A stretch of 64,000 nt of DNA from Aminobacter aminovorans (lineage in GTDB: Bacteria; Pseudomonadota; Alphaproteobacteria; Rhizobiales; Rhizobiaceae): NCBI RefSeq assembly GCF_900445235.1, contig NZ_UFSM01000001.1:1234501-1298500 (forward strand), in the 5' to 3' direction. Position 1 is the first letter of the stretch. Every line of letters starts with the position of its first letter. Shown here in pieces: positions 9,526 to 21,011 of the stretch. Under the pieces are notes generated by a model that saw only the letters and a list, made by a program, of their open reading frames with translations, was not told the DNA's origin and did no database searches. The position numbers were made by a program, and so were the translations under genes.

Positions 9526-10308
9526 TTAGTTCAGCGAGTAGCGGACACCAAGCTTGAAGTCGTGCGAGGTGATGTCCTTGAACCGGATGCCGTCGTTGGC
9601 AGGTGGGAAGGGGAAGGACGGGTCGACGTTTTTCAACTCGCCGGTCTGGCCGTCGCCAAGGTTGACGAAGCTGTAGCCGAGATCGATGGTCATACGCTCG
9701 GTCGCCTTGATGCCGAGACCGGCGTGGAGCGCCCAGGCGAGATCCCAGCGCGACTTGTCGGCGGCATAGGCGCCGCCACCCGTCTGCGGGTTGGTGTCGG
9801 TGAAGTTCGAGATCGTGTTCCGCGACGCGCCGATACCGGCGCCGACATAAGGCGTGATGCCGTAGAACGTGCCGACGTCGGCATAGGCGTTCGCCAGGAA
9901 CAGCCATTCCGACTTTCTGCCGCGGTAGTTGTTGGTGGTAACCGGATCGGTGGGGTCGGTGGCCCTCAGCCAGTCCTGTGCGGTGAAGTCCGCCGCACCG
10001 CGATACTCCGCCGTGATGTCGCCACGCAGGAAGTCGTTGAACTGATAGCCTACGCCGAGACCGAATGTCGGGGCGGAGCCGAAGCTGCCGTCATCGTACC
10101 AGCCATGTTCGAGCGGGATGTCGAACAGCGGCGACTCCAGGCGCTTGATGCGCTGGTTGCTCATGCCGATATGGCCGCGCAGGTACCAGCCGCCATAGGA
10201 GGGCTGCTCGACCTCGATGATCGGCTCGGGCATGTCTGCCGCGAATACCGGTCCTGTCACGCCGACGAGCAGCGCGGCGAATAGTGCGTTCCTTCCAAAC
10301 TTAAACAT
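9526..10308 (-). CDS. Omp25/Omp31-type outer-membrane beta-barrel protein
   Basis: This is a second outer-membrane barrel, 260 residues, related to its neighbour: both carry GGWYLRGHIG- or SGWYLRGDVG-type strands after the signal peptide and both end in an RYSL/RYDL-type C-terminus. The signal peptide covers residues 1-21 (MFKFGRNALFAALL, cut after VFA). The start was placed at the ATG ending at 10308 because the signal peptide begins there; an in-frame extension of 53 residues upstream would bury it. The likely role is envelope integrity. Confidence 0.88.
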   Translation of the reverse strand: MFKFGRNALFAALLVGVTGPVFAADMPEPIIEVEQPSYGGWYLRGHIGMSNQRIKRLESPLFDIPLEHGWYDDGSFGSAPTFGLGVGYQFNDFLRGDITAEYRGAADFTAQDWLRATDPTDPVTTNNYRGRKSEWLFLANAYADVGTFYGITPYVGAGIGASRNTISNFTDTNPQTGGGAYAADKSRWDLAWALHAGLGIKATERMTIDLGYSFVNLGDGQTGELKNVDPSFPFPPANDGIRFKDITSHDFKLGVRYSLN

Positions 10309-10382
10309 GCTGATAACCCTATCCCTGCGGACCGCAACGCGCCCGGCCATGACTAACCCGCGTGGATAATGCTTGGTATAGG

Positions 10383-10410
10383 TTAAGGCGTGCTTAACCG
10401 TGCTGATTAA
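10383..10410 (-). promoter_or_regulatory. CtrA-type binding site upstream of the second barrel gene
   Basis: TTAA-ggcgtgc-TTAAC at 10383-10398 is a full match to the CtrA consensus TTAA-N7-TTAAC, with another TTAACC at 10407. It lies 75-102 bases before the start at 10308, nearly the same distance as the box of the neighbouring barrel gene. Confidence 0.65.
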
Positions 10411-10468
10411 CCACGTTGCTTTGCAATCAGCGGTTTCATCGGCCGCCACGAGCAGTTTCGGGTCCACG

Positions 10469-10495
10469 AAAAAAGCCCGCCGGAGGCGGGCTTTT
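10469..10495 (-). terminator. Terminator of glmM
   Basis: An 11-bp stem (10471-10481 with 10485-10495) with a 3-base loop has T-rich arms on both strands. It ends 23 bases past the glmM stop. Confidence 0.85.
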
Positions 10496-10517
10496 CCTGC
10501 GCTGGAGAAGGGTTGCT

Positions 10518-11870
10518 TCAGGCGGCCGAACGGCTTTCCGAGATGACGCCGACAATGTCGTTCACCACGGTTTCCACCAGTTGCGGGTCGTCGCCTTCGG
10601 CCATGACGCGGATCAGCGGCTCGGTGCCCGACGGGCGGATCACCAGGCGGCCGGTCTTGCCCAGCCGGTTGCGGCCGTCCTCGATCGCCGCCTTCACCAG
10701 CGTCTCTTCGAGCGGCTTGCCGCCGGAGAAGCGCACGTTCTTGAGCAACTGCGGCACCGGCTCGAAGGTGCGGCTGAGTTCACTCATCGGCTTGTTCGAG
10801 CGCTTGATGCAGGCGAGAACCTGCAAAGCAGCCACCAGGCCGTCGCCGGTGGTCGAATAGTCGGTCAACACGATGTGGCCCGATTGCTCACCGCCGATGT
10901 TGAGGCCATGCGCGCGCATATGCTCGACGACATAGCGGTCGCCGACCTTGGTGCGGTGCAGTTCGAGGTTGAGTTCGCCGAGATAGCGCTCGAGGCCGAG
11001 GTTTGACATGACAGTCGCCACCACGCCGCCACCGGCGAGACGGCCGCTCTGCTGCCAGGACTGGGCGATCAACGCCATGATCTGGTCGCCGTCGACGACG
11101 GTGCCGTTCTCGTCGACGATGACGACACGGTCGGCGTCGCCGTCGAGGGCGATGCCGATGTCGGCACGGACCTCGTGGATCTTCTTCTGCAGGCCGCCCG
11201 GGTGGGTCGAGCCGCATTCGGCATTGATGTTGAAGCCGTTGGGTTCGACATTGATCGGAATCACTTCGGCGCCGAGTTCCCAAAGCGCGGCGGGCGCCAC
11301 CTTATAGGCAGCACCGTTGGCGCAGTCGACGACGATGCGCAGGCCCGACAGCGACATCGAGCGGGGCAGGGTGCGCTTGGCGAATTCGATGTAGCGGTCA
11401 TGCACGCCGTCGACGCGCTTGGCGCGGCCGAGCCCGTCGGAATCGGCAAGCAGCGCCTCGACATCCTGGTCGAGCATCGCTTCGATGCGTTCCTCGATCT
11501 CGTCGGACAGCTTGTAGCCGTCGGGGCCGAACAGCTTGATGCCATTGTCGTGGTAGGGATTGTGCGAAGCCGAGATCATCACGCCGATGTCGGCGCGCAG
11601 CGAGCGCACCAGCATGGCGACAGCCGGCGTCGGGATCGGGCCGAGAAGGAACACGTCCATGCCGGCGGCGCACAGACCTGACACCAGCGCGTTCTCGATC
11701 ATGTAGCCCGACAGACGCGTGTCCTTGCCGAGCACGACGCGGTGGCGGTGATTGCCGCGCTGGAATGACAGGCCGGCGGCCATGCCAACCTTCATCGCAA
11801 CTTCTGCGGTCATCGGAAATTTGTTGGCCCGTCCGCGAATGCCGTCGGTGCCGAAATAGCGTCCAGCCAT
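10518..11870 (-). CDS. glmM: Phosphoglucosamine mutase
   Basis: GlmM interconverts glucosamine-6-phosphate and glucosamine-1-phosphate, feeding UDP-GlcNAc, peptidoglycan and lipopolysaccharide. The protein has 450 residues. The phosphorylated serine is Ser102 in SASHNP (100-105), with the metal-binding DGDADR motif downstream. The start was placed at [13 protein letters not shown] (ATG ending at 11870), the invariant N-terminus; a 20-residue in-frame extension is not conserved. Here glmM is separated from ftsH by two unrelated genes, so it probably has its own promoter. Confidence 0.97.
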   Translation of the reverse strand: MAGRYFGTDGIRGRANKFPMTAEVAMKVGMAAGLSFQRGNHRHRVVLGKDTRLSGYMIENALVSGLCAAGMDVFLLGPIPTPAVAMLVRSLRADIGVMISASHNPYHDNGIKLFGPDGYKLSDEIEERIEAMLDQDVEALLADSDGLGRAKRVDGVHDRYIEFAKRTLPRSMSLSGLRIVVDCANGAAYKVAPAALWELGAEVIPINVEPNGFNINAECGSTHPGGLQKKIHEVRADIGIALDGDADRVVIVDENGTVVDGDQIMALIAQSWQQSGRLAGGGVVATVMSNLGLERYLGELNLELHRTKVGDRYVVEHMRAHGLNIGGEQSGHIVLTDYSTTGDGLVAALQVLACIKRSNKPMSELSRTFEPVPQLLKNVRFSGGKPLEETLVKAAIEDGRNRLGKTGRLVIRPSGTEPLIRVMAEGDDPQLVETVVNDIVGVISESRSAA

Positions 11871-12109
11871 GTTTAGCCTGTCCCCGTAGAGTCCACCCGC
11901 GATTGCTTTGCCACAACCAGCGGCGACCAACGCATCACATTTGGTGATTTTATGTCACAAAAGCTTAGAAAAGGGTTGGGTTTTTGAGGGAGTGCCGACG
12001 GGGCGAAGTTTTGCAGTGCCAATCCCTTGCGCCTGCTGCCGGCACCCCACCTTGCCATTCCCTCGAATCCCGCTAGACAGGAATTCCGGCTCCAATCGAG
12101 GAACACGAT

Positions 12110-12742
12110 ATGCCGGATTTATCCACACTCATTGTTTTTGCCGCCGCGTCGGTGGTTTTGACTGCCACGCCCGGTCCCGACATGCTGCTCATCGCTTCTC
12201 GCAGCATCAGCCAGGGGCGCCCGGCGGGTTTCCTCACCTATCTCGGTATCGCGCTCGGCACCTATTGCCATGCGCTCGCCGCGGCCCTTGGGCTTTCGCA
12301 GCTGTTCTTGGCGGTGCCCGTTGCCTATGAGATCGTGCGCTGGGCCGGTTGCGCCTATCTACTCTATCTCGCCTGGAAGACGCTGCGATCCGACGGCACA
12401 GCCCTTGCGCCGACGTCCGATCTCAAACGGTTCTCGTCAAGGCGTATCTTGGGCGAGGGTCTTGCCACAAACCTGCTCAACCCGAAGATGGTAGTGTTCG
12501 TGCTGGCGCTGTTTCCGCAGTTCATCCATCCCGAAGCCGGGTCGATGATCGCGCAGACACTGGTGCTGGCAACCGTGCTCAACGGGATCGGTTTCATCGT
12601 CAACGGTTCGGTCATCTTGCTGAGCAGCCACCTGCGCCAGCGGGCAGGTGGCCTGGTGCGGCTGGGCAGGCTGCCGCAATATTTCCTCGCCACTGTCTTT
12701 GCCGGGCTGGCGTGCCGGGTGGCGTTGGGTAGCCGAAACTGA
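12110..12742 (+). CDS. LysE/RhtB-family amino-acid exporter
   Basis: A 210-residue membrane protein with about six hydrophobic helices. The N-terminal segment TATPGPDMLLIASRS is the signature of the LysE/RhtB family, which exports amino acids and derivatives such as homoserine lactone, threonine and leucine. The substrate is not predictable. It is a single-gene unit pointing opposite to glmM and convergent with the serine hydrolase gene. Confidence 0.9.
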   Translation: MPDLSTLIVFAAASVVLTATPGPDMLLIASRSISQGRPAGFLTYLGIALGTYCHALAAALGLSQLFLAVPVAYEIVRWAGCAYLLYLAWKTLRSDGTALAPTSDLKRFSSRRILGEGLATNLLNPKMVVFVLALFPQFIHPEAGSMIAQTLVLATVLNGIGFIVNGSVILLSSHLRQRAGGLVRLGRLPQYFLATVFAGLACRVALGSRN

Positions 12743-12768
12743 GCATCGTCGCTGCTGCCGAAGATGCC

Positions 12769-12800
12769 GAACCGCCGCTGAGTGTCCTCAGCGGCGGTTC
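12769..12800. terminator. Bidirectional terminator
   Basis: A 14-bp perfect stem (12769-12782 with 12787-12800) encloses a 4-base loop, between the converging LysE exporter and serine hydrolase genes. There is no long T tract on either side. Confidence 0.7.
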
Positions 12801-12818
12801 CCTGAAAACGCTATCGTT

Positions 12819-13988
12819 TCACGTCGCAAGCTTCGCGCCGGCGAGCAGGTCGTCGATCACCGACGCCCGGAACGCGCCGTTCTCCGGAGTGCCGTCGTTG
12901 TTCATGAGAAGCGCTGCCACGTGGCTCCGGTCCTCCGACAGCGCCACGATGTTGGAAGCACCGTTGTCGCTGCCGGTGTGGCCGACGAGCTTGCGGCTGG
13001 CACTTTCCTCTTCGGTCCAACCGAGCCCCTGATACGGGTAGATCTTCGGGTCGATCTGCCGCCGCAACATTTCGGCCGATGCCTGAGGCGACAGGATGGC
13101 ATCAGGGCCTCCTCCGAGCATGGCATGCAGCGATCTTGCGAGATCGCTCACCGAGCAGCGCAGCATTCCGGCGGGAACGTCGGGATAGCCCTGCTGCGGC
13201 AGCTCGACGAACGCTCCGTCCTCGAAGCTGTATGGCTTGGCGAGCATATCGGGCTGGAACTCCCTGATGTACCAATGGGCATTGTCCACGCCGATCGGGA
13301 CGAGAATGTTGTCCTTCACATAAGCCGGAAAGCCCGTTCCGCTGACGCGTTCGACGACGTAGCCTGCCAGCGCCATGGCAACGTTGCTGTATTCCCACTT
13401 GGTGCCCGGCTCCGCCTGGAGAAACGATGTCTCGGGCGCGTAAGTGACGCCGCCCTTCACGAGATAGTTTCGCAGGAAGTCCGGCAGGCTCTGCTTCGGA
13501 TCGCCTGGGAAAGAAACGTCACCATGGCCTTCGTCGAAAATGCTCGATGTGTGGGTCAAAAGGTGATGCGCCGTGATCGGCAGTTGCGGGTGGCGAGGGT
13601 TGCGGACAGGAAAGTCGATGAAATCATTGACGTCGCCATGCAGGTCGAGGCCCTTGCGCTCGAAAAGCTGCACCAGAGAGAAGGCCGTGAAAAGCTTGCT
13701 GACGGACGCCAGGTGCATGGGGGTGTCGACGGTAAGGTTTCGCTGCTGCTCAAGATCAGCGAAGCCGAATGCACCGGCGTAGAGCGTGGCACTTTCCCTT
13801 GAGGCGATGGTCATGGCAGCGCCCACGATATTTGCGGCCTTCATCCGTGCGGGAATTGCCGCTTCGAAATCGCGGCGCCAGGCTTCGAACGATGGGTTCT
13901 TTTCAGCACCTGCGAGAGCCAAAGGTGCTTGGGGGACAAGCAAGCCGGTCAGTCCCAGTTTGAGCAATGAACGACGCGATGCGACCAT
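12819..13988 (-). CDS. Exported beta-lactamase-fold serine hydrolase
   Basis: This 389-residue protein has the class C beta-lactamase / DD-peptidase / esterase fold. A twin-arginine-like signal (SRRSLLKLG) starts the protein, with cleavage expected near residue 27. The catalytic SxxK is S95-V-S-K98, the YxN motif is Y200-S-N202, and HTG occurs near the C-terminus. Such proteins act in the periplasm as esterases or peptidases; true beta-lactamase activity cannot be inferred. The gene separates ftsH from glmM, an accessory insertion into a usually tight order. Confidence 0.88.
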   Translation of the reverse strand: MVASRRSLLKLGLTGLLVPQAPLALAGAEKNPSFEAWRRDFEAAIPARMKAANIVGAAMTIASRESATLYAGAFGFADLEQQRNLTVDTPMHLASVSKLFTAFSLVQLFERKGLDLHGDVNDFIDFPVRNPRHPQLPITAHHLLTHTSSIFDEGHGDVSFPGDPKQSLPDFLRNYLVKGGVTYAPETSFLQAEPGTKWEYSNVAMALAGYVVERVSGTGFPAYVKDNILVPIGVDNAHWYIREFQPDMLAKPYSFEDGAFVELPQQGYPDVPAGMLRCSVSDLARSLHAMLGGGPDAILSPQASAEMLRRQIDPKIYPYQGLGWTEEESASRKLVGHTGSDNGASNIVALSEDRSHVAALLMNNDGTPENGAFRASVIDDLLAGAKLAT

Positions 13989-14132
13989 GATCTGTTTCGC
14001 TTTCTGGCGGCCTGCCGGTTGAATGCGCTTCGGATGCCCCGAGCATTGGCGGCAGCGTGCCGATGACTTCGGCGAAAGCTTGGCGAAGGTTGTCGTCTAC
14101 TTGGCGGATATCCGCCGGTGAGCCCAGAATGC

Positions 14133-14164
14133 AAAAACGCCGCCGAGTTTTCTCGGCGGCGTTT
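14133..14164 (-). terminator. Terminator of ftsH
   Basis: A 13-bp stem (14135-14147 with 14152-14164) with loop TTTT lies 25 bases past the ftsH stop. A T-rich run follows on the minus strand. Confidence 0.85.
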
Positions 14165-14188
14165 GCATTCAGTAGCTGCGTGTAGAGC

Positions 14189-16126
<1,938 letters not shown>

Positions 16127-16236
16127 CGAGTTTCCCGTTGGCGTTCGTGGGGAACGCGTGTGGTGAGAGTAAGCTTGCCCCTAACATAGGCACGGGCTCC
16201 CACATTGCCAAGCGCGTCCCTAAGTCTCGGTTAAGG

Positions 16237-17589
16237 TCAAACACCAATGTGACCGCGGCATGGCGAGGCCGGGACCGGGCGTCCGCCAATCAGCTTTTGC
16301 ACCGCCCGGGCCGGAGCCAGGTCGAAGCCCGGCAGGAAACGCGCCCAAGGGGCGGCAATCGCGTCAGCATTTGTTAGAAATGCAAGGCCGGCCGCTGCTT
16401 CTCCGCGCCACAAGGCCGGCTCGGCCGCAAGTGCCGCCCTGACAAGACTTTGCGGCGCATTTGCTTCCGGCGACATCGCAGCCGCTGCCGTCAAACCGAG
16501 GGGGGCGACACTCATTGCAGCTTGTCCTGCCAGCGCTGCGGCGATCCTGTAGCGGCCGTCCCACGGACCTGTCGCCAGTCGCACCGCCGGCGGCAATCCG
16601 CGTCCTTCGCGCAGCACAAAAATGCCGCTGCTCCTGATCTCGACAAGCGCGCGCGACAATGTGGCGCGGGCCGGATTTTTGTTAGCCGAACTGCCCGTCA
16701 GGAGCGTCAGCAGGTTCTGCGTGCGCGCCTCGTCGGGCAGGTGTGCGACGCCTCCTGCGACGGCGATCAGGATGCGCAGCGCATAGGCCGTCGCCTCGCT
16801 GTCGGGTGCCTGGGCAAATGCCGGATCGAGTCGGAGCAGGCCGGGACTGACGCGGCTGGCGTGGGCTTCGATCAGCGCCGCGGCACGTTCGCCAAGCCGG
16901 GTGCGTGCTGCACCCGCCTGCCGTGCATCGGCAAGGGCTGTTTCAATATGCTGGTCGCCGCCTCGTTGCAGCGACTGCCGCATGCGCGGCCGCTCATAGG
17001 TGACATTGGTGTTGGTGGGGTCGTCGATCCAGCCGGTGCCGCGCGCCCGGAGCACGTCGCGCAGCTGCTCGCGGCGCTGGCCGAGCAGGGGACGGACAAT
17101 CCAGACGTCGCCATCGAAAAGCGTTGCCGGCGCCATGCCGGCGCTGCCGCGACCCACTCCGCGCGTGCCGCGCATCAGCACCGTTTCGGCCTGGTCGTCA
17201 GCGGTATGGCCGGTGACGACGACCGTCGCATCCGCCTGGCGCGCCGCCTCGGCCAGGAGATCGTAGCGGGCGTCGCGCGCGGCAGCTGCGATGCCGGTTG
17301 ACGGCTTTTCACCACTCCAGCGCATCGTGCGATGGGGAATCTGGATTTGGGCGCATAGCCGCGCCACGTGGTCGGCCTCGGCGCCCGAGCCCGGGCGCAG
17401 CGCGTGGTCGACGGTCACGGCCCAAAGCCGCGTCGTGGGCGCGTGCCGGCCGAGATAGGATTTGAGAAGAAGAAGAAGCGCTGTCGAGTCGCTGCCGCCT
17501 GATACCGCTGCGACGATCGTTGGGTGCGAGGCGAAGTCGAACTCGGAAAAGTCTTGATAAAAATCGGCGTCGATCGGCTGCGTCAGCAC
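16237..17589 (-). CDS. tilS: tRNA(Ile)-lysidine synthase
   Basis: TilS converts C34 of the CAU-anticodon tRNA-Ile to lysidine with ATP and lysine, which switches decoding from AUG to AUA. The PP-loop motif SGGSDS is at about 30-35 and the enzyme domain fills the first half. The C-terminal part is divergent. The start chosen is GTG at 17587-17589, overlapping the end of cpoB by 7 bases, which suggests translational coupling. The frame is open a further 30 codons upstream inside cpoB, but those residues are not conserved. The protein has 450 residues. Confidence 0.93.
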   Translation of the reverse strand: MLTQPIDADFYQDFSEFDFASHPTIVAAVSGGSDSTALLLLLKSYLGRHAPTTRLWAVTVDHALRPGSGAEADHVARLCAQIQIPHRTMRWSGEKPSTGIAAAARDARYDLLAEAARQADATVVVTGHTADDQAETVLMRGTRGVGRGSAGMAPATLFDGDVWIVRPLLGQRREQLRDVLRARGTGWIDDPTNTNVTYERPRMRQSLQRGGDQHIETALADARQAGAARTRLGERAAALIEAHASRVSPGLLRLDPAFAQAPDSEATAYALRILIAVAGGVAHLPDEARTQNLLTLLTGSSANKNPARATLSRALVEIRSSGIFVLREGRGLPPAVRLATGPWDGRYRIAAALAGQAAMSVAPLGLTAAAAMSPEANAPQSLVRAALAAEPALWRGEAAAGLAFLTNADAIAAPWARFLPGFDLAPARAVQKLIGGRPVPASPCRGHIGV

Positions 17590-18632
17590 GCGGCGAGAGC
17601 CCGTTCCTGCTTGACCCGCTCCTTGATCGCACCCGAGACGCTTGGGTAACGCTTGCCGATTTCGCCGAAGGTAGCGCAAGCGACTTCGCGCTGCTTGAGG
17701 CCGACCAGCGAAATGCCGAGCTTGAGCATCATCTCAGGCGCCTTCTTGGACTTCGGGTATTCCTTGCTGGCGGAGAGGAAGATCTCGGCCGCGTCGCGGT
17801 ATTTCTTCTGGCCCAGCAGCGACTCGCCCAGCCAGAAGCGGGCATCGGCGGTCTTGGCGTCGGCGGGGAAGCGCGAGATGTGGTCGCGGAAACCCTGTTC
17901 GGCGGTGGTGTAATCGCCCGAAAGGACGAACTGATAGGAATTGCGGTAAAGCTCATCCGGATCGTTGGTGTCGGGCAAAGCGGCAACGGCGGTGCCGTTG
18001 GCCTGCGGCTGCGCCGGCTGTGCTGCGACAGGTGCCTGCGGCTGGGCTGGAGCTGATGCCTGCGGGTTGGCGGTATCGGACACGACGTTGCCATTGGCGT
18101 CGACGGTGATGGTGCCGAAGGTCGTCGGCGGCGCGCCGGTGCCACCGGAAACAGCGCCGGGTTCGCCGGTGCCGGATTCGGTGATTACCTCTCCGACGCT
18201 ATTGCCGCCGGGGGCCGGAGCGGTCGCCGTCTGGGCCGCACCGGGTTGAGGCGCCGTGGGCGCCTCAACGATCGAGCTGTTGGTCTTGCCAGAAGCGTCG
18301 GACTTCTTCTGCCCGCCGCCTTCAAGCTCCTGGAAGCGGAACTCGTTGTCTTCCTGCATCTTCCGCATCTGCTCCTGCATCTGCAGAAGCTGGAAGTTCA
18401 GCTCCTCGATGGAGCCGTTGAGCTTGCGGATTTCCTCCTCGAGCGCGGTGACGCGCGGATCGCCCGCCTGGGCGAGCTGGATCGGAGCTTCGGTGCTCTC
18501 AGTCTTGCTGCCGAAAACGCCCGGCAGGCCGATCTTTGGGAAGTCGATGCCGATGCCGTCGCGCGCATGCGCCGCAGCCCCCGACAGAAGGAAGATGGCA
18601 AGTGTGCCACTCAGGATTGATCGAAAATGCAT
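17583..18632 (-). CDS. cpoB: Tol-Pal system protein CpoB (YbgF)
   Basis: CpoB is a periplasmic TPR protein that binds TolA and, in E. coli, coordinates PBP1B-dependent peptidoglycan synthesis with Tol-driven outer-membrane constriction. The 349 residues show a signal peptide (1-23), a coiled-coil trimerisation helix at about 58-105 rich in Glu/Gln/Met, a Pro/Ala/Gly linker of about 110 residues, and tandem TPRs from about 225 to the end. A good GAGAGG precedes the ATG. It is downstream of pal, but a hairpin between them makes cpoB-tilS-ftsH a separate transcript. Confidence 0.94.
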   Translation of the reverse strand: MHFRSILSGTLAIFLLSGAAAHARDGIGIDFPKIGLPGVFGSKTESTEAPIQLAQAGDPRVTALEEEIRKLNGSIEELNFQLLQMQEQMRKMQEDNEFRFQELEGGGQKKSDASGKTNSSIVEAPTAPQPGAAQTATAPAPGGNSVGEVITESGTGEPGAVSGGTGAPPTTFGTITVDANGNVVSDTANPQASAPAQPQAPVAAQPAQPQANGTAVAALPDTNDPDELYRNSYQFVLSGDYTTAEQGFRDHISRFPADAKTADARFWLGESLLGQKKYRDAAEIFLSASKEYPKSKKAPEMMLKLGISLVGLKQREVACATFGEIGKRYPSVSGAIKERVKQERALAAC

Positions 18633-18739
18633 TAGCCTCTCGCCGTGGAAGAGAATTTGGTTGCTTTGCGCCGATGCGCTCTCGTCATTTATCAGGACCG
18701 GAGACTTCGGCCAAATTTTGTTTCGGAGCGCCAGATAAG

Positions 18740-18765
18740 CAAAAGGCGGCCCGAAGACCGCCTTT
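18740..18765 (-). terminator. Terminator of pal
   Basis: An 8-bp stem (18742-18749 with 18758-18765) with an 8-base loop has TTTTGCTT on its minus-strand 3' side, 27 bases past the pal stop. Confidence 0.75.
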
Positions 18766-18791
18766 CGTTCAACTCAGTGGCTTCGCGCAGC

Positions 18792-19301
18792 TCAGCTGCC
18801 GGCGCCCGACAGCGTCGTGACGGCGCGGCGGTTCTGCGACCAGCACGAGATGTCGTCGCAAACCGCGACCGGACGTTCCTTGCCGTAGGAGATCGTCTTC
18901 AGACGGTTCGAGGCAACGCCCTGCGAGATCAGGTAGTCGCGAGCAGCGGCGGCGCGACGTGCGCCGAGTGCCAGATTGTATTCGCGGGTGCCGCGCTCGT
19001 CGGCATGGCCTTCGACAACGACTGCGTACTGGCCGTACTTGTTCAGCCACTGCGCCTGGCGGCTCAGGATGCCCTGGGCGTCGGCACGAACCGACGAGGA
19101 GTCGGTGTCAAAGAAGATGCGGTCGCCGACATTGACGGTGAAGTCCTGCGACGAGCCCGGCGTTGCCGAGCCGGCGCCGCCACCGAGGCCGAGATCGGCC
19201 GCGTTGTTCGGGGTCTTCTTCGAGGCGCAGCCTGCAATCGCCAGAGAGGCGATCAGGGCCACGACCACGGGGTTGGTTGCAAATTTTGCGATACGGCGCA
19301 T
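18792..19301 (-). CDS. pal: Peptidoglycan-associated lipoprotein Pal
   Basis: Pal is the outer-membrane lipoprotein of the Tol-Pal machine; its OmpA-like domain binds meso-diaminopimelate in peptidoglycan and the TolB N-terminus. The protein has 169 residues, with the lipobox LAIAGC placing the lipidated Cys at residue 25. The OmpA-like domain covers about 60-165. The start was chosen at the ATG ending at 19301 because AAGGAG lies 8 bases before it and the lipoprotein signal starts there; two upstream in-frame ATGs lack such a site. It is a monocistronic unit, flanked by hairpins on both sides. Confidence 0.96.
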   Translation of the reverse strand: MRRIAKFATNPVVVALIASLAIAGCASKKTPNNAADLGLGGGAGSATPGSSQDFTVNVGDRIFFDTDSSSVRADAQGILSRQAQWLNKYGQYAVVVEGHADERGTREYNLALGARRAAAARDYLISQGVASNRLKTISYGKERPVAVCDDISCWSQNRRAVTTLSGAGS

Positions 19302-19473
19302 CCCGCCTCTCCTTCGCATTCGAGTGATTTCGTTGAACATCCAGTAACCACGTTGGGGTTAACCGGCATTCAAGAAACGTGGTTAAAATTTCGTTGCTGC
19401 TCGCTGTAGTGTCCCCGCATGCGGCAGCCGTCGAACATGCACTTCGCCGCGCACCGTAGGCGGAAATACGGCA

Positions 19474-19506
19474 GAAAGGCGGCGTCATTGGTCAAATGAC
19501 GCCGCC
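19474..19506 (-). terminator. Terminator of tolB
   Basis: An 11-bp stem (19478-19488 with 19496-19506) and 7-base loop is followed on the minus strand by TTTCT. It lies about 150 bases past the tolB stop and separates tolQRAB from pal. Confidence 0.7.
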
Positions 19507-19556
19507 TGGTCCATTCGTCGCGCCTTCAGCGGAAAAGGTTAACAACAGGCCCTGTG

Positions 19557-19612
19557 GCGCTGCGCGTCAGCTGGGACGCGCAAAGGGTGCTGTAACACTT
19601 TGACACGGGTGC
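19557..19612. repeat. Partial RIME-like intergenic element
   Basis: The bases from about 19557 (GCGCTGCGCGTC) through GGGACGCGCAAAG to TGTAACACTTTGA closely resemble the first half of the complete element at 37771-37887. The second palindrome of that element is missing here. RIMEs are short mosaic palindromic repeats known from rhizobial intergenic regions. Confidence 0.6.
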
Positions 19613-19656
19613 CTGGCCCGTTGCGAAGATCGTAACCGATGGTCGTGGCCATGCAC

Positions 19657-20973
19657 TTAGTCGAGCAGCGGCGACCATGCCGGGTCGGAGGCAAAGCCCG
19701 AGGTCGGGATCGCCTGTTCGTTACGGCCAGTGAGGTCGACCGAGTAGAGCTTGGGACCGCCGCCGCCGGGCTGGTCGCGGAAGAACATCACGACACGGCC
19801 GTTCGGCGCCCAGGTCGGGCCTTCCTGCTGGAAGCCGGTCGACAGGATGCGCTCGCCCGAACCGTCGGTCTTCATCACGCCGATCTGGAACTGGCCGCCC
19901 GACTGCTTGGTGAAGGCGATCAGGTCGCCGCGCGGCGACCATACCGGGGTCGAGTAGCTGCCGCCGCCGAAGGAAACGCGGGTCTGGCCCGAGCCGTCGG
20001 CGCCCATGACGTAGATCTGTGGCTGGCCGCCACGGTCGGAGGTGAAGACCACCTTGGAACCGTCGGGCGAATAGGACGGCGAGGTGTCGATGGCGCTGGA
20101 ATTGGTCAGGCGCGTGGTGGTGCGGCTGCGCAGGTCCATCGAGAAGATGTTGGAATTGCCGTCGTCGCGCAGCAGGCTCATGATCACCTTCTGGCCATCG
20201 GGCGAAAAGCGCGGCGCAAAGGTCATGCCGGGGAAGTTGCCGACGAGTTCGCGCTGGCCGGTCTCGATCTGCAGCAGATAGACCTGCGGCTGCCCACTTT
20301 CGTAGGACATGTAGGTGATTTCCTGGCGCGTCGGCGAGAAGCGTGGGGTCATGGCGATCGAGCGGCCGTCGGAGAGATAGCGCACATTGGCGCCGTCCTG
20401 ATCCATGATCGCCAGGCGCTTCTTGCGCGCGGTCTTGGCACCCGACTCGTCGATGAAGACGACGCGGGTGTCGAAATAACCTTTCTCACCGGTCAGGCGC
20501 TCGTAGATCGCGTCGGCGATGATGTGGGCGATGCGGCGCGAATTGGCCTTGTTGGCAAAGAACTGCTCGCCAGCAAGCTGCTGGCCGGCAAAGGTGTCCC
20601 ACAGCCGGAATTCGGCCTTGAGCCTGCCGTCGGCTTCTTGGCTGACGCGGCCGGTGACGAGCGCCTGGGCATTGATGACCTTCCAGTCCTCGAAGCGCGG
20701 CGCAACATCGGGGTTGGAGATCTTCTCGATGAAGGCGCCCTTGTCGATCGGCGCGAACAGGCCCGACCGCTGCAGGTCGGCGGCGACGATGCCGGCGATC
20801 TCCGCGCCCATCGCATCCCCCGACAGGAAATCGGTGATGGCGATCGGCAGCGGCTCGACATTGCCCTTGTTGACGTCGATCTCGACCAGCGCGCGTGCAG
20901 GCAAGGTCGCAAACGCGGTCATGCCGCTCGCCATGGCGCCGATCAGAAGGATCGCTTTGATTACATGCTTCAT
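19657..20973 (-). CDS. tolB: Tol-Pal system protein TolB
   Basis: TolB is the periplasmic six-bladed beta-propeller of the Tol-Pal machine; it binds Pal and is displaced by TolA. The 438 residues comprise a signal peptide (about 1-29), an N-terminal alpha/beta domain, and a C-terminal propeller with repeated blade motifs such as [30 protein letters not shown] and [15 protein letters not shown] site precedes the ATG. It is the last gene of tolQ-tolR-tolA-tolB, 38 bases after tolA. Confidence 0.97.
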   Translation of the reverse strand: MKHVIKAILLIGAMASGMTAFATLPARALVEIDVNKGNVEPLPIAITDFLSGDAMGAEIAGIVAADLQRSGLFAPIDKGAFIEKISNPDVAPRFEDWKVINAQALVTGRVSQEADGRLKAEFRLWDTFAGQQLAGEQFFANKANSRRIAHIIADAIYERLTGEKGYFDTRVVFIDESGAKTARKKRLAIMDQDGANVRYLSDGRSIAMTPRFSPTRQEITYMSYESGQPQVYLLQIETGQRELVGNFPGMTFAPRFSPDGQKVIMSLLRDDGNSNIFSMDLRSRTTTRLTNSSAIDTSPSYSPDGSKVVFTSDRGGQPQIYVMGADGSGQTRVSFGGGSYSTPVWSPRGDLIAFTKQSGGQFQIGVMKTDGSGERILSTGFQQEGPTWAPNGRVVMFFRDQPGGGGPKLYSVDLTGRNEQAIPTSGFASDPAWSPLLD

Positions 20974-21011
20974 TAGACAGGCCTCTTAGTTCCGGGTGAG
21001 CGCGTTGGCGC

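Larger units (their letters stand above)
19302..19656 (-). promoter_or_regulatory. pal-tolB intergenic region
   Basis: These 355 bases hold the tolB terminator, a partial RIME-like repeat (about 19557-19612) and the presumed pal promoter near 19340-19400, which is AT-richer and contains GGTTAACC and GGTTAAAATTT. The TTAA elements here are not spaced 7 bases apart, so no CtrA box is called. No coding potential was seen. Confidence 0.4.

Noticed and set aside
19355..19395. TTAA elements upstream of pal as a CtrA site
   Set aside because: The half-sites are about 20 bases apart; no 7-base spacing.
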